Shown in pieces: positions 42,433-51,273 of a stretch of DNA of 64,000 nucleotides; positions within the stretch are counted from its first letter, which is position 1, and each line of letters starts with the position of its first letter. A program made the translations under genes and the position numbers. The notes below the pieces were generated by a model. That model was given only the letters and a program-made list of their open reading frames with translations. It was not told where the DNA came from and did not search any database. The DNA is from Candidatus Melainabacteria bacterium (GTDB lineage Bacteria > Cyanobacteriota > Vampirovibrionia > Obscuribacterales > Obscuribacteraceae): the NCBI GenBank assembly GCA_016212515.1, contig JACRFZ010000045.1, positions 1 through 64,000 on the forward strand, in the 5' to 3' direction.

Positions 42433-42633
42433 TCAGCGCTGCCTGTGGCGGTTCTCGAGGGCCAGACGCATTTCCTCGGAGGAGAGATGTACCGGCGTGT
42501 TCAACACCGCCGAACCGGTGCGCAGGCTCTGCACGTAGAGCTGCTCCAGGCGGTCGGTGGAAACAGCCTGCTGTACGATGAAGAATTGCTGGTGCTCTTC
42601 GGACCAGATGATTTTTTGAGCGGGATCAGACAT
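42433..42633 (-). CDS. small unrecognised protein, 66 residues
   Basis: Soluble protein with MSDPAQKIIWSEEHQQFFIV at the start and a helical charged end (SSEEMRLALENRHRQR). CGGAG precedes the ATG at 42633. It follows the DUF4139 gene and its terminator on the same strand. Not recognised. Confidence 0.7.
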   Translation of the reverse strand: MSDPAQKIIWSEEHQQFFIVQQAVSTDRLEQLYVQSLRTGSAVLNTPVHLSSEEMRLALENRHRQR

Positions 42634-42670
42634 ATTTACTCCGATTTGAAAGTGGTTGTTGTAGCGGACG

Positions 42671-42703
42671 CTGCAGCCTCGAACACGGTGTTCGAGGCTG
42701 CAG
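42671..42703 (-). terminator. very strong hairpin after DUF4139 gene
   Basis: Perfect 15-bp stem CTGCAGCCTCGAACA (42671-42685) with TGTTCGAGGCTGCAG (42689-42703), 3-base loop. Confidence 0.75.
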
Positions 42704-42733
42704 ACGGGAGTTAAGTCGGACTGATTGGAGGCC

Positions 42734-44380
42734 TCAGTTGATGCGGTACTTGATCGTGTAGGCCACGACAGTCTCGCCGCCGGCCGGCACCGTGACCACG
42801 TAGCTCACCAGGCCGTTGGCCTTGTCGATCTTCTTGACCGCACTTTCGCCGGCCGAGATGGGCTTCACGAAGGTGGCCTTGGGCGGCAGAGCATCCTGAA
42901 CCAGGACATCCACTTCCTTGCCCTTGAAGTTGAAGACCACCACTTCGCGCACCTCGGTGCGGAAGCGGGGCTTCTCCTTCTTCTTGCCCTTGGCGCCGGC
43001 TTCCTCGGCTTCGGCAGGGTTCTCATCGGTGGCAATCTCGACGCGATGCACCGCGGGCATGCCCACAGTCGGGCCACCCATGGACATGGCAGGCGAGGCG
43101 TCGGCACTTTCGCCGAGAGGCTTGATGGGGAACTTGTCGCCGTTGCCGGCACCGGCGTCCTTGCCCTCTTCGGGATCATCCGTGCTGGAGACCATGCGCC
43201 GCTGCGCCTTGACGTCCTTGGACGGGGTGCTGAGCATGAGCTGGAAGCTCTCGCCCACGGCCACGTGTCCGGACACCTGCGCGGAGTCGGTGCGTTGCAA
43301 GCTGCCCTTGCTGTCGGGCTCGAAGATGTTCACCTGGCCAGGAGGCAACGCCACGCCCAGATTGCTGGCCGCGTCGTTCTTGATGGTGAGGCGCACATGC
43401 ACCGGCAGCTTGTCCTTGCGGTCGCGCAGTTGGGCAGCGGGAGTGAAATAGCCCTGGGAGAGCAGGTACTCCTGCACCACCGGCACCGCTTCCGCCAGCA
43501 TCAGAGAGGTAGTCTTGGTTTCACCGGCTTCCAGAGCCAGTTCCACCGGCAGGGTGTAGAGCTTCTGCTCACCCACGGTCTCCACTTCCGCGCTGTCGGC
43601 GCCGAACGCTGCCGATTCCAGGCCGCCGCCCATGGGAGAGGCGGAAGCAGCCATGGCCATCATGCGAGCGCCGCGGGGACGAGCATAGTTGCCGCCGCCG
43701 TAGCCGTTGTTGTAGCCGGCGATCAGTTGGAAGCGCGTGCTGCCGATGGGGGCGCCGGTGTTGTTGGTGAGATCGACCCAGCATGCCAGCCGGCGCAGCT
43801 TCTCTTCGGCGGCGTCGTAGAAGGCCTCGAAACGCTGGGACCAGCTCAGACCTTCCGTGGCATACATGACACCCAGACCGTAGCCGCCGGCTTTGCCGAT
43901 GGTGGCTTCCAGACGGATGGAGGGCATGGTGGTCAGGCCGGAAAGACAGGCCGGATCGAGGCTGAGGGTGCCGTCGTTGACCAGAATCTGCACCTTGCCG
44001 TCCACTTCCAGGACAATCTGATTGCCCAGAACGTGACGCAGGATGCCCTTGGTCTCGACATCGCCGCTCTTGAGCGTGATTTCCTTGCCCGCGGCCTTCT
44101 CGAGGATGGCTTCCACGGAAAGGCTGGCGGGACGGTAACTGAAGGCACCCAACTTGAGAGCGCCGGGACCTTCAGCCCCGGTGATGGTGAGCGAACCCGG
44201 CACGTAGTGCTCGGGCAAGCCCTCCAGCGTGACCACGACCTTGCCGTCCTTCATTTCCACCTGCCGCTGCTCGCGAACGATGGCCGGGCCGCCGCTGTAG
44301 ACGGTGACCTCGGAGGAGTGCGGGGTGCGGGAGACGACGGTGTTGTCGGTATCGGAAACGCCTTGTTTGGAATTGCTCAT
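42734..44380 (-). CDS. DUF4139-domain protein
   Basis: A 548-residue beta-rich protein of the DUF4139 (mucoidy inhibitor-like) family. It starts with VTVYSGGPAIVREQRQVEM and VPGSLTI, continues with the typical LSWSQRFEAFYDAAEEKLRR, ACWVDLTNNTGAPIGSTRFQ, LIAGYN and LYTLPVELALEAGETKTTSL and ends YVVTVPAGGETVVAYTIKY. Gly/Ala/Met-rich and Lys/Glu-rich low-complexity linkers interrupt it. Family members are mostly exported, but no signal peptide is seen here. Codon use is strongly GC-biased, suggesting high expression. AGGAG lies ten bases from the ATG. The function of the family is not settled. Confidence 0.85.
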   Translation of the reverse strand: MSNSKQGVSDTDNTVVSRTPHSSEVTVYSGGPAIVREQRQVEMKDGKVVVTLEGLPEHYVPGSLTITGAEGPGALKLGAFSYRPASLSVEAILEKAAGKEITLKSGDVETKGILRHVLGNQIVLEVDGKVQILVNDGTLSLDPACLSGLTTMPSIRLEATIGKAGGYGLGVMYATEGLSWSQRFEAFYDAAEEKLRRLACWVDLTNNTGAPIGSTRFQLIAGYNNGYGGGNYARPRGARMMAMAASASPMGGGLESAAFGADSAEVETVGEQKLYTLPVELALEAGETKTTSLMLAEAVPVVQEYLLSQGYFTPAAQLRDRKDKLPVHVRLTIKNDAASNLGVALPPGQVNIFEPDSKGSLQRTDSAQVSGHVAVGESFQLMLSTPSKDVKAQRRMVSSTDDPEEGKDAGAGNGDKFPIKPLGESADASPAMSMGGPTVGMPAVHRVEIATDENPAEAEEAGAKGKKKEKPRFRTEVREVVVFNFKGKEVDVLVQDALPPKATFVKPISAGESAVKKIDKANGLVSYVVTVPAGGETVVAYTIKYRIN

Positions 44381-45230
44381 TTGGTTTCTTGCTCCTGGTA
44401 GGGTCGCTCTCGACCCTCCTAGATGGTTTGAAAGTCGCCGGCACGGAGCGCGGCGAAAAAAGTTCCACCGGCAAATTCAACAGCCTGCAAATCCTCGCCA
44501 GGGGGTGCTACCTCCAGATATCTACCTGATGGGTTCCACGATGAAATCGGTCAAGCCGAAAGACCATGGAACTCAACTCGCAACATCCTTTTGGGACGCT
44601 CTAATGCGGTAAATAGCAGTGGGGTGGGGAGGCGTGCTTCTGGCGATAAGATTTGAATGAATGAAGAAAGGGTGGAAACACCTGAACCTATGGCTTGAAC
44701 ATGCCACCATTCCAGCCCTGGCGGCGTTTGTAAATCAAACCTTCATTTAGAACTAGTTCAGATAGCGCTATGCCAGGGAGCGCTAGCGCGAGCTATTGAC
44801 AGCCCTCTGCTAGCCGCGCCAGCGGAGTCGGTCTCCACCTCGGGTAGGTTTTTACCTTGTGCTGCCAGGCGCTGCCTTGTGCTGCAAGGCGCGGCGAGCA
44901 TCCGCAACGGTTCAAATAGACAGGCTTAAGGGTGCAGCCCTTGCTAAGGGCCTGGCCTATCCACTAGCTTGAGACCGTATTCACCTATTCATAAACCCTG
45001 AGAGTAAACGCCTCCTCTTTCAAGAGCCCTTTCTCAAACAGATTTTCAACTACTTCATCTCTAGTTTGAGCAAGAGGCGTTTCAGACCGTGCAGTTTTGC
45101 CGGATCGAAAACCTCAGGACCACTTTGGAGCATCCGAACAGTATGAGTACCCGACCATTCTAGGACGCTCCCAGAAGGGACGTCCCGCCTTTCCATCGGA
45201 GAGGTGCAACCCAAGTCAGAGGACAGTCCC
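44381..45230. other. 850-base intergenic region with tandem repeat
   Basis: The divergent region between the DUF4139 gene and the HD gene. It contains a short hairpin near the DUF4139 start (AGGGTCG 44400-44406 with CGACCCT 44411-44417), a 20-bp tandem repeat at 44855-44894 and several GC-rich short palindromes (GCTAGC). The minus frame 45050-45280 overlaps the HD gene start and has no ribosome site. No gene seen. Confidence 0.45.
44855..44894. repeat. 20-bp tandem duplication
   Basis: CCTTGTGCTGCCAGGCGCTG at 44855-44874 is followed immediately by CCTTGTGCTGCAAGGCGCGG at 44875-44894, with two differences. Confidence 0.7.
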
Positions 45231-45740
45231 ATGACCAAGAGAAGCTCAACCAGAACCTGGTACGCCCTTTGGTGTATCAATGCCCACGGTAACCAGAGAT
45301 ACGGTAACCGCCCCTATCAATACCATCTGCGCCGGGTCGCCGATGTCGCTTTGCGCTTTGGACTCTCCAGCCGCGAAGTGGACATGCTCGCCTGGGCCCA
45401 CGACGTGCTCGAAGACACTGACCGCACTCGGGAATCCATGCTGGCAGCAGGGTTTCCCCTGGTGGTCGTGGAAGCGGTGGAAGCACTCTCCGACGAGGAA
45501 GGTGCCGACCGTCACGAGCGCAAAGCCAAGACTCTGCCCAAGATCAAGAAGAATCGCCTGTCGCTGATAGGCAAACTTTGCGACCGCATCGCCAATGTGG
45601 AAGAGGGCAAGAAGTCCGGCTCCCAGAAGTTCTTCATGTACCAGGAAGAGCACGCTTTCTTCACGGAAGTGCTGTTCGACGAAACGGACACTGAACTTCT
45701 GCCGCTCTGGCAGCACCTGAATCAACTCCTTGCTGCCTGA
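45231..45740 (+). CDS. HD-domain phosphohydrolase, MESH1/SpoT-hydrolase-like
   Basis: A 169-residue single-domain HD protein. The metal ligands are present in order: His19 (AHGNQRY), His32 (PYQYHLRRVADVA), His57-Asp58 (LAWAHDVLEDTD) and Asp118 (LIGKLCDRIANV). This order and the EDT motif match the ppGpp hydrolase domain of SpoT and the stand-alone small alarmone hydrolases, so removal of pyrophosphate from (p)ppGpp is likely; another nucleotide substrate is possible. GAGGA precedes the ATG. Between two minus-strand genes, so it is a single-gene unit. Confidence 0.85.
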   Translation: MTKRSSTRTWYALWCINAHGNQRYGNRPYQYHLRRVADVALRFGLSSREVDMLAWAHDVLEDTDRTRESMLAAGFPLVVVEAVEALSDEEGADRHERKAKTLPKIKKNRLSLIGKLCDRIANVEEGKKSGSQKFFMYQEEHAFFTEVLFDETDTELLPLWQHLNQLLAA

Positions 45741-46052
45741 GGCTACTGTGTCGGTTGAGGCGCGCCTTCAAAAGCGCGCTTCTTCCGATACTACTTTCCG
45801 CCCCTGTTATCAAACCCACCTCACATCATTTTTTCGCGATTATTTACTAGGTGCTATGGTATTGCAAAACCCGCAAGGCAACACTATATCCCTTAGTATT
45901 TTTCGGCAAAAACGATAGAAACGAGAATCCACTTGTGTATTGAACCTGTTGGGTCTGAACCCCCGGCAAGAACGGCACAAGACAGCAAGAGCGACATGGT
46001 TACACATCGTTCTCTCGCTATCAAGTCGTCACCTCGCTACTGTTGCAAACAA
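45741..46052. other. 312-base convergent intergenic region
   Basis: Between the ends of the HD gene and the 46053 gene. A GC-rich imperfect stem (GCGCGC 45762-45767 with GCGCGC 45775-45780) lies just after the HD gene and may terminate it. The rest is A/T-rich and featureless. Confidence 0.4.
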
Positions 46053-46727
46053 CTACCGCAAGACGTCCGGATAATCGGAACAATCGAGGGTATCCAACCA
46101 GACTTTCTCGACCTTTCCATCTCGATACTGAATCGCAAACGAGCTCTCTAAGGTCGAATTTTTCCCATCGGCACAAACCGAGTAATAGGCAATCTGGCTC
46201 GACCACTCAAAAACTGTCGGCCAACCAAGCAATCCATCGACATAATCTTTATCCTGACCGTACAATGCCTCTCGCCGGTGATACAAGTCCTGCACCTGGT
46301 CGGGCTTTATGCTCCAACCACCTCCGACTATCGCATTCTGCCTGAATACGTCCTTTACAAAAGGTCCATCATAAACAACTATCAAGTCACCGTTTTTCGG
46401 TTCCTCAAAGAGACGATCAAGCGCGTATCTGGCTTTTATAAGAGAATCGGAAGCAACCCAAATCTGGGTAGGTTGGCCTAGATAAACCTCGATAGATGCC
46501 CTGGATTTTCCAAGAAGCCGATGCTTCTCTTTCAAGACCCTCTCCATGCCTGCAACGGTTTCCCGCCAGGTCAGCGCGACAGAAACTTGGCCAATGCTAT
46601 CCGGGTAAAGTAACAAACTTGAAGTTCTCAACCGCACTGCCGCCAGCCATAGACCAGTCAAGACAAGCCCGACTGCCGTCATAGTCAATCCCCAATTCAA
46701 AGAAAATAGATGAGTAATGTTCGTCAT
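46053..46727 (-). CDS. membrane-anchored protein with two LGxP repeats, 224 residues
   Basis: One N-terminal membrane helix (LTMTAVGLVLTGLWLAAV), then an extracytoplasmic-type domain with two copies of a SmpA/BamE-like motif: SIEVYLGQPTQIWVASDSL near 75 and YVDGLLGWPTVFEWSSQIAY near 175, each helix-L-G-x-P-strand. The final part (SFAIQYRDGKVEKVWLDT) also recalls BamE, where strand pairs follow that motif. The similarity is by pattern only. TTGGAG precedes the ATG at 46727. Confidence 0.7.
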   Translation of the reverse strand: MTNITHLFSLNWGLTMTAVGLVLTGLWLAAVRLRTSSLLLYPDSIGQVSVALTWRETVAGMERVLKEKHRLLGKSRASIEVYLGQPTQIWVASDSLIKARYALDRLFEEPKNGDLIVVYDGPFVKDVFRQNAIVGGGWSIKPDQVQDLYHRREALYGQDKDYVDGLLGWPTVFEWSSQIAYYSVCADGKNSTLESSFAIQYRDGKVEKVWLDTLDCSDYPDVLR

Positions 46728-46863
46728 AACAATCTCCAAAAACAAATAAAGACATTGGTCTCCATTCAGCAAAAAACTTACCCCTGCTTAAAAGGCAGAA
46801 TAGGTCTTGCTAAAGCGGAAACCATCATTGAAATCCGCCGGGGCGGGCCGGACAAATGCGGCG

Positions 46864-46896
46864 GCGTCCCTGCCGCATCCACATTCACAAACAGCC
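46864..46896. repeat. 33-bp exact repeat, copy 1
   Basis: Identical base for base to 48462-48494. It lies 55 bases past the stop of the 46951 gene. On the minus strand one frame reads LFVNVDAAGT. Confidence 0.85.
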
Positions 46897-46950
46897 CGCG
46901 GCGTCCCTCTTGCTCAAAGAGCCACTTAAGCCAATCATGGCTTGCGTTTG

Positions 46951-47433
46951 TCAGGCTGCCAGTTTGCGGTCGCGGTAGAGGATGTCGCCCCAGGAAGCCC
47001 ATTCGACCATGCCGCGCAAGAGAGCGAACTCTCGGCGCAGCATCTCGCGAGCGAAGCCGCAGAGGTCGCCGGACGGAGCTGTCCAACCTGGCCGTTCACG
47101 GGCAATCAGATCGGCGATAGCCTCCTCGTGCAGGGTGTGGCCGGCGCGGATGACGGCGAGTTCGGGGCCGTAATCCGGGTGCTCGTGCGGGATGAGGCTA
47201 TCGCTCCAGCTCTGGCAGTTGAAGTGACCGCAGGCACAGAACCACTCGGTGTCTAGGGCAAAGACATTAGCCTTGGCCTGGCAGTTACCGCACACTTCGG
47301 CAGTGAAGCCGTTGTACGTGCCACCGTTGGAACACATCGACGCGATTTGTGCGGCGCTGTATGCCACCGGACCTTGTTTGAAGCGGCCGCTACCGGTGCC
47401 AAGAAAACCGCTGATTGAGAGCGTTTTTTCCAT
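46951..47433 (-). CDS. zinc-ribbon-containing protein, 160 residues
   Basis: A soluble protein. After a Gly-rich start (ISGFLGTGSGRFKQG) it has a ribbon-type cysteine set: VCGNCQAKANV, then WFCACGHFNCQSW, giving C-x2-C and C-x-C-x4-C with nearby His, a probable zinc site. The C-terminal half is helical (LHEEAIADLIARE; AREMLRREFALLRGMVEW). A GAGGAAA site supports the ATG at 47433; an ATG farther upstream at 47517 has no site. Not assigned to a known family. Confidence 0.75.
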   Translation of the reverse strand: MEKTLSISGFLGTGSGRFKQGPVAYSAAQIASMCSNGGTYNGFTAEVCGNCQAKANVFALDTEWFCACGHFNCQSWSDSLIPHEHPDYGPELAVIRAGHTLHEEAIADLIARERPGWTAPSGDLCGFAREMLRREFALLRGMVEWASWGDILYRDRKLAA

Positions 47434-47561
47434 ATTTTTCCTCAGTTGAGTTAGGCCTTTCGGCTTGAGAAACAAGCAGATTAAGCGAGACAGGGTCGAG
47501 CTTCTCCTCTGTGTCATTTTCAGAAGTGCCCTTCAGCAATGTCAAATTTCCTGGTCAGCGC

Positions 47562-48365
47562 CTATGAATTTTGAAATTTGCTGACATCGGCCTCTGACAC
47601 TGACAAAGACTCCATCAAACGAGAGAGGGCTTCCTTATCAGGAGTCTCGGGTAGATTGGCGCCGCTCCACATGGAAGCAATTGCCGCCTCAAGTTCGGCA
47701 CAGAATTCAATTACACGGGATTCCGACCACTGCCCCTGGCGAATCTCCAGGAGTAGTTGGCAATTGCGCCGCAAATCGAGCGTGCCTTCGCTAAGAAGTT
47801 GGATGACCTCTTTATACAGGCGAACACTGTGATACGCCGCTTTGATATCAAAGCCCCAACGCTCGATAGTTTCGCGACGTTCTTCGGCTAAGGTGCGCTT
47901 CACCATGCCCTCAAGCTGTCGGCGAGCAAAGTTCAGAAACTCCTGGGCCGCACGCTTGTGCAGGAAAAGATGGCGATTTTCACGCAATTTTCCGGTGGCA
48001 CCGCCCATTTCAAGGATGTTCTCTTCCGCTACGAAGAGTGTTTCCAGTGACTGAGACTTTCCCTCAAGGCAACGCTTTAGGAAGAGAGGCAAGCCAAAAA
48101 GTACTATGTCGTAGCTGTGAACTTGATCGGTTCGCCCACTTGGCGAGATATTGCTTTCCAGCTGGAGCAAGCGGAACTCTTCCAGGATGGGGCTTTGAGG
48201 TTTTTGTTCGGCAGCTATGAAGAATCCGTACAAGTCGAAATCGGAAGTGACTGATGCAGTGCCGAAAGCATGACTGCCCATCAGCACTTCATAGCGTGCG
48301 CTGTTCAATAAATAGGCAGGAGCGCTAATCGATCCAGCCTCTGTCAGTTTCAGTAAGATGCTCAT
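47562..48365 (-). CDS. predicted nucleotidyltransferase
   Basis: A 267-residue protein of the polymerase-beta-like nucleotidyltransferase superfamily. The signature GSHAFGTASVTSDFDLYGFF (residues 30-49) contains the GS and the paired Asp42/Asp44, and is typical of the YcgL/COG3541-like group, in which GSRLYG is followed by DSDYDIRG. A long helical C-terminal domain follows (HKRAAQEFLNFARRQLEGMV; AYHSVRLYKEVIQLLSEG). GAGG precedes the ATG. Substrate (protein or RNA) unknown; not next to a HEPN gene, so it does not look like a MNT-HEPN toxin pair. Confidence 0.85.
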   Translation of the reverse strand: MSILLKLTEAGSISAPAYLLNSARYEVLMGSHAFGTASVTSDFDLYGFFIAAEQKPQSPILEEFRLLQLESNISPSGRTDQVHSYDIVLFGLPLFLKRCLEGKSQSLETLFVAEENILEMGGATGKLRENRHLFLHKRAAQEFLNFARRQLEGMVKRTLAEERRETIERWGFDIKAAYHSVRLYKEVIQLLSEGTLDLRRNCQLLLEIRQGQWSESRVIEFCAELEAAIASMWSGANLPETPDKEALSRLMESLSVSEADVSKFQNS

Positions 48366-48461
48366 GGAACCTCGGTGAAAGCATTGGCAAATAGCACGTA
48401 CTTGCGCTTAATTTGCCTTATTGAGCGGAGCTTCCAGGCTCAGCCCAAAAACCAAAATGCA

Positions 48462-48494
48462 GCGTCCCTGCCGCATCCACATTCACAAACAGCC
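48462..48494. repeat. 33-bp exact repeat, copy 2
   Basis: Identical to 46864-46896. It lies 19 bases past the stop of the 48513 gene; flanking similarity (CTCTTTGAG) extends into the end of that gene. Confidence 0.85.
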
Positions 48495-48512
48495 TGCGAA
48501 CGCCCCTTCCAG

Positions 48513-49145
48513 CTAAGTCTCAAAGAGCTGCCCAAACAACGTATCCGAACTAGCCCTGACCACAAAGTGCGACCAGAATGGCTCAGGCTCTGGATGACGG
48601 CGCCAACGGTCTTCGCCATAGTAGGTCGGATGCACGCCCTTATGCCGGTAAAAGACCACGAACTTCTTGAGACCGCTCCAGATTTCGCCCTTCCTGACGG
48701 CATCTGCTTTGATGGAAGCATTCGCTCCTAAGCACCGGAAAGACGCATTGCCCTTCCAATATTCCAAGAAACTCTCTCTGGCACAGGAGTCTCCGGCATG
48801 AATGACACCGTCATTCAGAACCAGATAACCAGGCAAAGTCCATTCTCCCAACCATAGTTCTTCCGTGTACCAATAGGCACCGCCTTGTCTAGGACCGGTA
48901 TTCCATTGCACCTTCACACTTTCCAGCTGGGGGAAGCGCGTTTTGATACCAGTGCGAGTGAAGGGAACAAAGTCGCCGACCAGAATCTGGCGGTCTGCCT
49001 CGAAAGCTTCCACTATTCTGGTCAGTGAATCCATGTAATTCAAATAATTGACCGAAACACCGGTAACGTTGAACGTATCAGGCACATGCTCAGCCGGTAC
49101 CAGGCTGGCAGCTACGTACATTGCTTGCAAATCTATTTCACACAT
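48513..49145 (-). CDS. unrecognised protein, 210 residues
   Basis: A soluble protein, probably alpha/beta with many aromatic residues (GGAYWYTEELWLGEWTLPGY; EYWKGNASFRCLG; GLKKFVVFYRHKGVHPTYYG). No motif identified. TTGGAG precedes the ATG at 49145. The final codons share a short DNA block with the sequence after the 46951 gene, followed by the 33-bp repeat, so the 3-prime end may have been rearranged. Confidence 0.75.
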   Translation of the reverse strand: MCEIDLQAMYVAASLVPAEHVPDTFNVTGVSVNYLNYMDSLTRIVEAFEADRQILVGDFVPFTRTGIKTRFPQLESVKVQWNTGPRQGGAYWYTEELWLGEWTLPGYLVLNDGVIHAGDSCARESFLEYWKGNASFRCLGANASIKADAVRKGEIWSGLKKFVVFYRHKGVHPTYYGEDRWRRHPEPEPFWSHFVVRASSDTLFGQLFET

Positions 49146-49386
49146 AAAATACTCCAACTTGAAATTGACGAATAAAATAGAACGCTCAGACGCGAAGAAA
49201 GCGGCTGCTACAAAGCACTTCCCTATGATCTTTTGAATAGCTATCGAGTCCCTGATTGACCTGGAACACCATCAGGGCGTCGAGGCAATTCAAAAGAACA
49301 AGCGAGCTATGCTCCATAACTTTGCACAAACTCCGCCGGGGCGGAGTGGAAGGCAAGCCCAGGGCCTGGCTTCCACTCACACATAA

Positions 49387-49845
49387 TCAGGCAACTTGAC
49401 AGAGCAGACCGCTGTCCGGATGCACATAGAACTCACCTTTGGTCAGTTCATTGTGCTTGGTGCTGTATGCTCTTCCGTCGACCAGATAAACGCTGCGGCG
49501 CACCAGGCACTTCACATGGAAGACCAGATGAAAGCCCAGTACTGTTTTAGAATCAGCCTCCCGGCGAATCTCCGAATTGACCTCGTTCCATTTGCGCCCG
49601 ACCCTTGAACGAAGGAATCTCAGAATCGGTGCGTAATAGTCGCTGAACTGCTTACGATGATCTTCACGACCCACAAGGCGAGTGCCTTTGTTGCGGCAGT
49701 GAAAGTCAAAGCGGCGCTTCATCGGTTCGTGCAAGGGAAGGAACTCCAGACCACGTTGCGCCTTTCGTTTCTCGCCTTTGCACTGGCGGTTTTTGTGGTT
49801 GACACGTGGTCTATCCAACATCAGATACTTCATATCTTCTCTCAT
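49387..49845 (-). CDS. member of an uncharacterised basic protein family
   Basis: A 152-residue, very basic protein (RVNHKNRQCKGEKRKAQRG). The body (GREDHRKQFSDYYAPILRFL, then RSRVGRKWNEVNSEIR and a C-terminal FYVHPDSGLL) matches a pattern I know from many Planctomycetes, Acidobacteria and other environmental genomes: LAPLRRFL then VGRPWDKVYSEIR and a YVDPRTGLL-like end. No function is known; the charge suggests nucleic acid or ribosome contact. CGGAG precedes the ATG at 49845. Confidence 0.75.
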   Translation of the reverse strand: MREDMKYLMLDRPRVNHKNRQCKGEKRKAQRGLEFLPLHEPMKRRFDFHCRNKGTRLVGREDHRKQFSDYYAPILRFLRSRVGRKWNEVNSEIRREADSKTVLGFHLVFHVKCLVRRSVYLVDGRAYSTKHNELTKGEFYVHPDSGLLCQVA

Positions 49846-49952
49846 GACACACTCCGAGTAATTTTTAAATGTAAGAGATAGCAACCCGCTCACCAGATGG
49901 AGAGCGGGAAGCTGTCATTCAAGCCCTTGGAACAGGCGCTGTTTGCCTGTCG

Positions 49953-50840
49953 TTACTGGCTATCGGTTGTTTCAAGAACTGCACTGGCCTCCTGCACCAA
50001 CTCTTCAATCCAGGGCAAGATAAGGCTATTAACACCGTGGAGGAAGGGCGCCACTGCCGCTTCATTCACACCGTACTGTCGCACAACGGCTCGACTTATG
50101 GACGCCTCAACGGTCACCTTGTCGCCTTCCTGGCACAGGTATTCGGCAGTGGGAGAGGCTTGCGAAAGCAGGCTGGCGCCAAGCTGCGCAAGGGCCGTCA
50201 CAATCAAATGGCGCACCTGCTGCTCCACCGAAACTTCCGAAAGCTCCACCTCATCAAGCCTCGACTGCAGGTCCTCATACGCAGCCACTGCCGCCTCCAG
50301 GCGACTGCTCATCTCCGGTATGGATACAAGGCTGGTGACTGCATCCTCTTCCAGTTGCGCTTCGGCACTGTCGAACATCTTGCCGATGAAGCCCAGCATG
50401 TAGCTATTGGTCTGAACAAGGAAAGGTGGAACAGCCTCACTGCTGACACCGAACTGCTCAGCCAGGGCTTCACAAACACCATCCACAAGATTGACGGTAG
50501 GCCCTGCCAGACCGCTAAAGATAGTCCCAATGGCGGCTGCCAACTCGTCCGGAGCTTCCTTACTCTCCGCCACCGGCTCCGAATTCACCGGAGTTTCGTC
50601 CGCCGCAGGAGCCTCAAGGTAAGCAATGGCACTCTCGCATTTTTCCAGCAAGGGATCAGCATGCAAACACATAGCCAGCGCCTGCAGAAGCTGCGCTTGC
50701 CGGGACGGCTCCACCTTAACCAGGTTAACACCGACAAAGTTCGCGATTTGCTGCTTGCGATTGAGCAGTTCCATAAATAGCGTGTTCATCATGGCAACGG
50801 TGAGAACAGGGTATTTGTTCACGCGATTTTGAGTTTTCAT
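49953..50840 (-). CDS. helical protein, 295 residues
   Basis: A soluble protein with an N-terminal helical part (MNTLFMELLNRKQQIANFVG), an Ala/Glu/Pro linker near residue 90 and a C-terminal helical domain (LEAAVAAYEDLQSRLDEVEL; VRHLIVTALAQLGASLLSQA). Two similar segments, EQFGVSSEAVPPFLVQTNS and RQYGVNEAAVAPFLHGVNS, show that the protein holds an internal duplication of about 120 residues. GAGG precedes the ATG at 50840. Function unknown. Confidence 0.78.
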   Translation of the reverse strand: MKTQNRVNKYPVLTVAMMNTLFMELLNRKQQIANFVGVNLVKVEPSRQAQLLQALAMCLHADPLLEKCESAIAYLEAPAADETPVNSEPVAESKEAPDELAAAIGTIFSGLAGPTVNLVDGVCEALAEQFGVSSEAVPPFLVQTNSYMLGFIGKMFDSAEAQLEEDAVTSLVSIPEMSSRLEAAVAAYEDLQSRLDEVELSEVSVEQQVRHLIVTALAQLGASLLSQASPTAEYLCQEGDKVTVEASISRAVVRQYGVNEAAVAPFLHGVNSLILPWIEELVQEASAVLETTDSQ

Positions 50841-50964
50841 AGTTAGCCTCAAGCTATTAATCGATCAAATGAATGTCAGGCAAAGGCACGAAAGTGCCGC
50901 CACCTATGAAACACGTCCCTGTTCAATACTCTCCAGAAAGCGTCGGCAGCTCAGTAAAGACTCC

Positions 50965-51273
50965 TCAGGCCGCCAACTTCAAAGCAGCAGACTGCCACCA
51001 TCTTGCTTGCCGGCGATGACCGAGGGCCAGAATTTGACCATCTTGCACCTGCACACGTACTTCGGCATCAACCAACTTGTCGGTGCTGACCACGCCGGCC
51101 ACTTTCAAAAGTCCTGCGATGCGATCGTTCAACTCCTTCGCGGGAAGATTCTCGCAATTGACGATGCCGGTAGTACCATCCGCCAGTTCAACGGAAACTG
51201 CGAGGCTGAGACTATCGGCGCCGGCTACGTTAAGTGCAAAACCAGTGATGATTGCTAAGTTATGATTTTTCAT
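50965..51273 (-). CDS. small protein, paralogue of 28147 product
   Basis: A 102-residue beta-rich protein sharing GLLKVAGVVSTDKLVDAEVR, GQILALGHRR and W-W-Q-S with the 28147 product, and ITGF near the start. CGGAG precedes the ATG. The copies lie 22 kb apart and also share a non-coding upstream block. Function unknown. Confidence 0.8.
   Translation of the reverse strand: MKNHNLAIITGFALNVAGADSLSLAVSVELADGTTGIVNCENLPAKELNDRIAGLLKVAGVVSTDKLVDAEVRVQVQDGQILALGHRRQARWWQSAALKLAA

Noticed and set aside
46778..47086. Minus-strand frame containing LFVNVDAAGT
   Set aside because: Mostly overlaps the 46951 gene in another frame; only the part after its stop is interesting and is reported as a repeat.
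47562..48365. MNT-HEPN type toxin-antitoxin pair
   Set aside because: The nucleotidyltransferase is of the longer YcgL-like type and no HEPN gene is adjacent.
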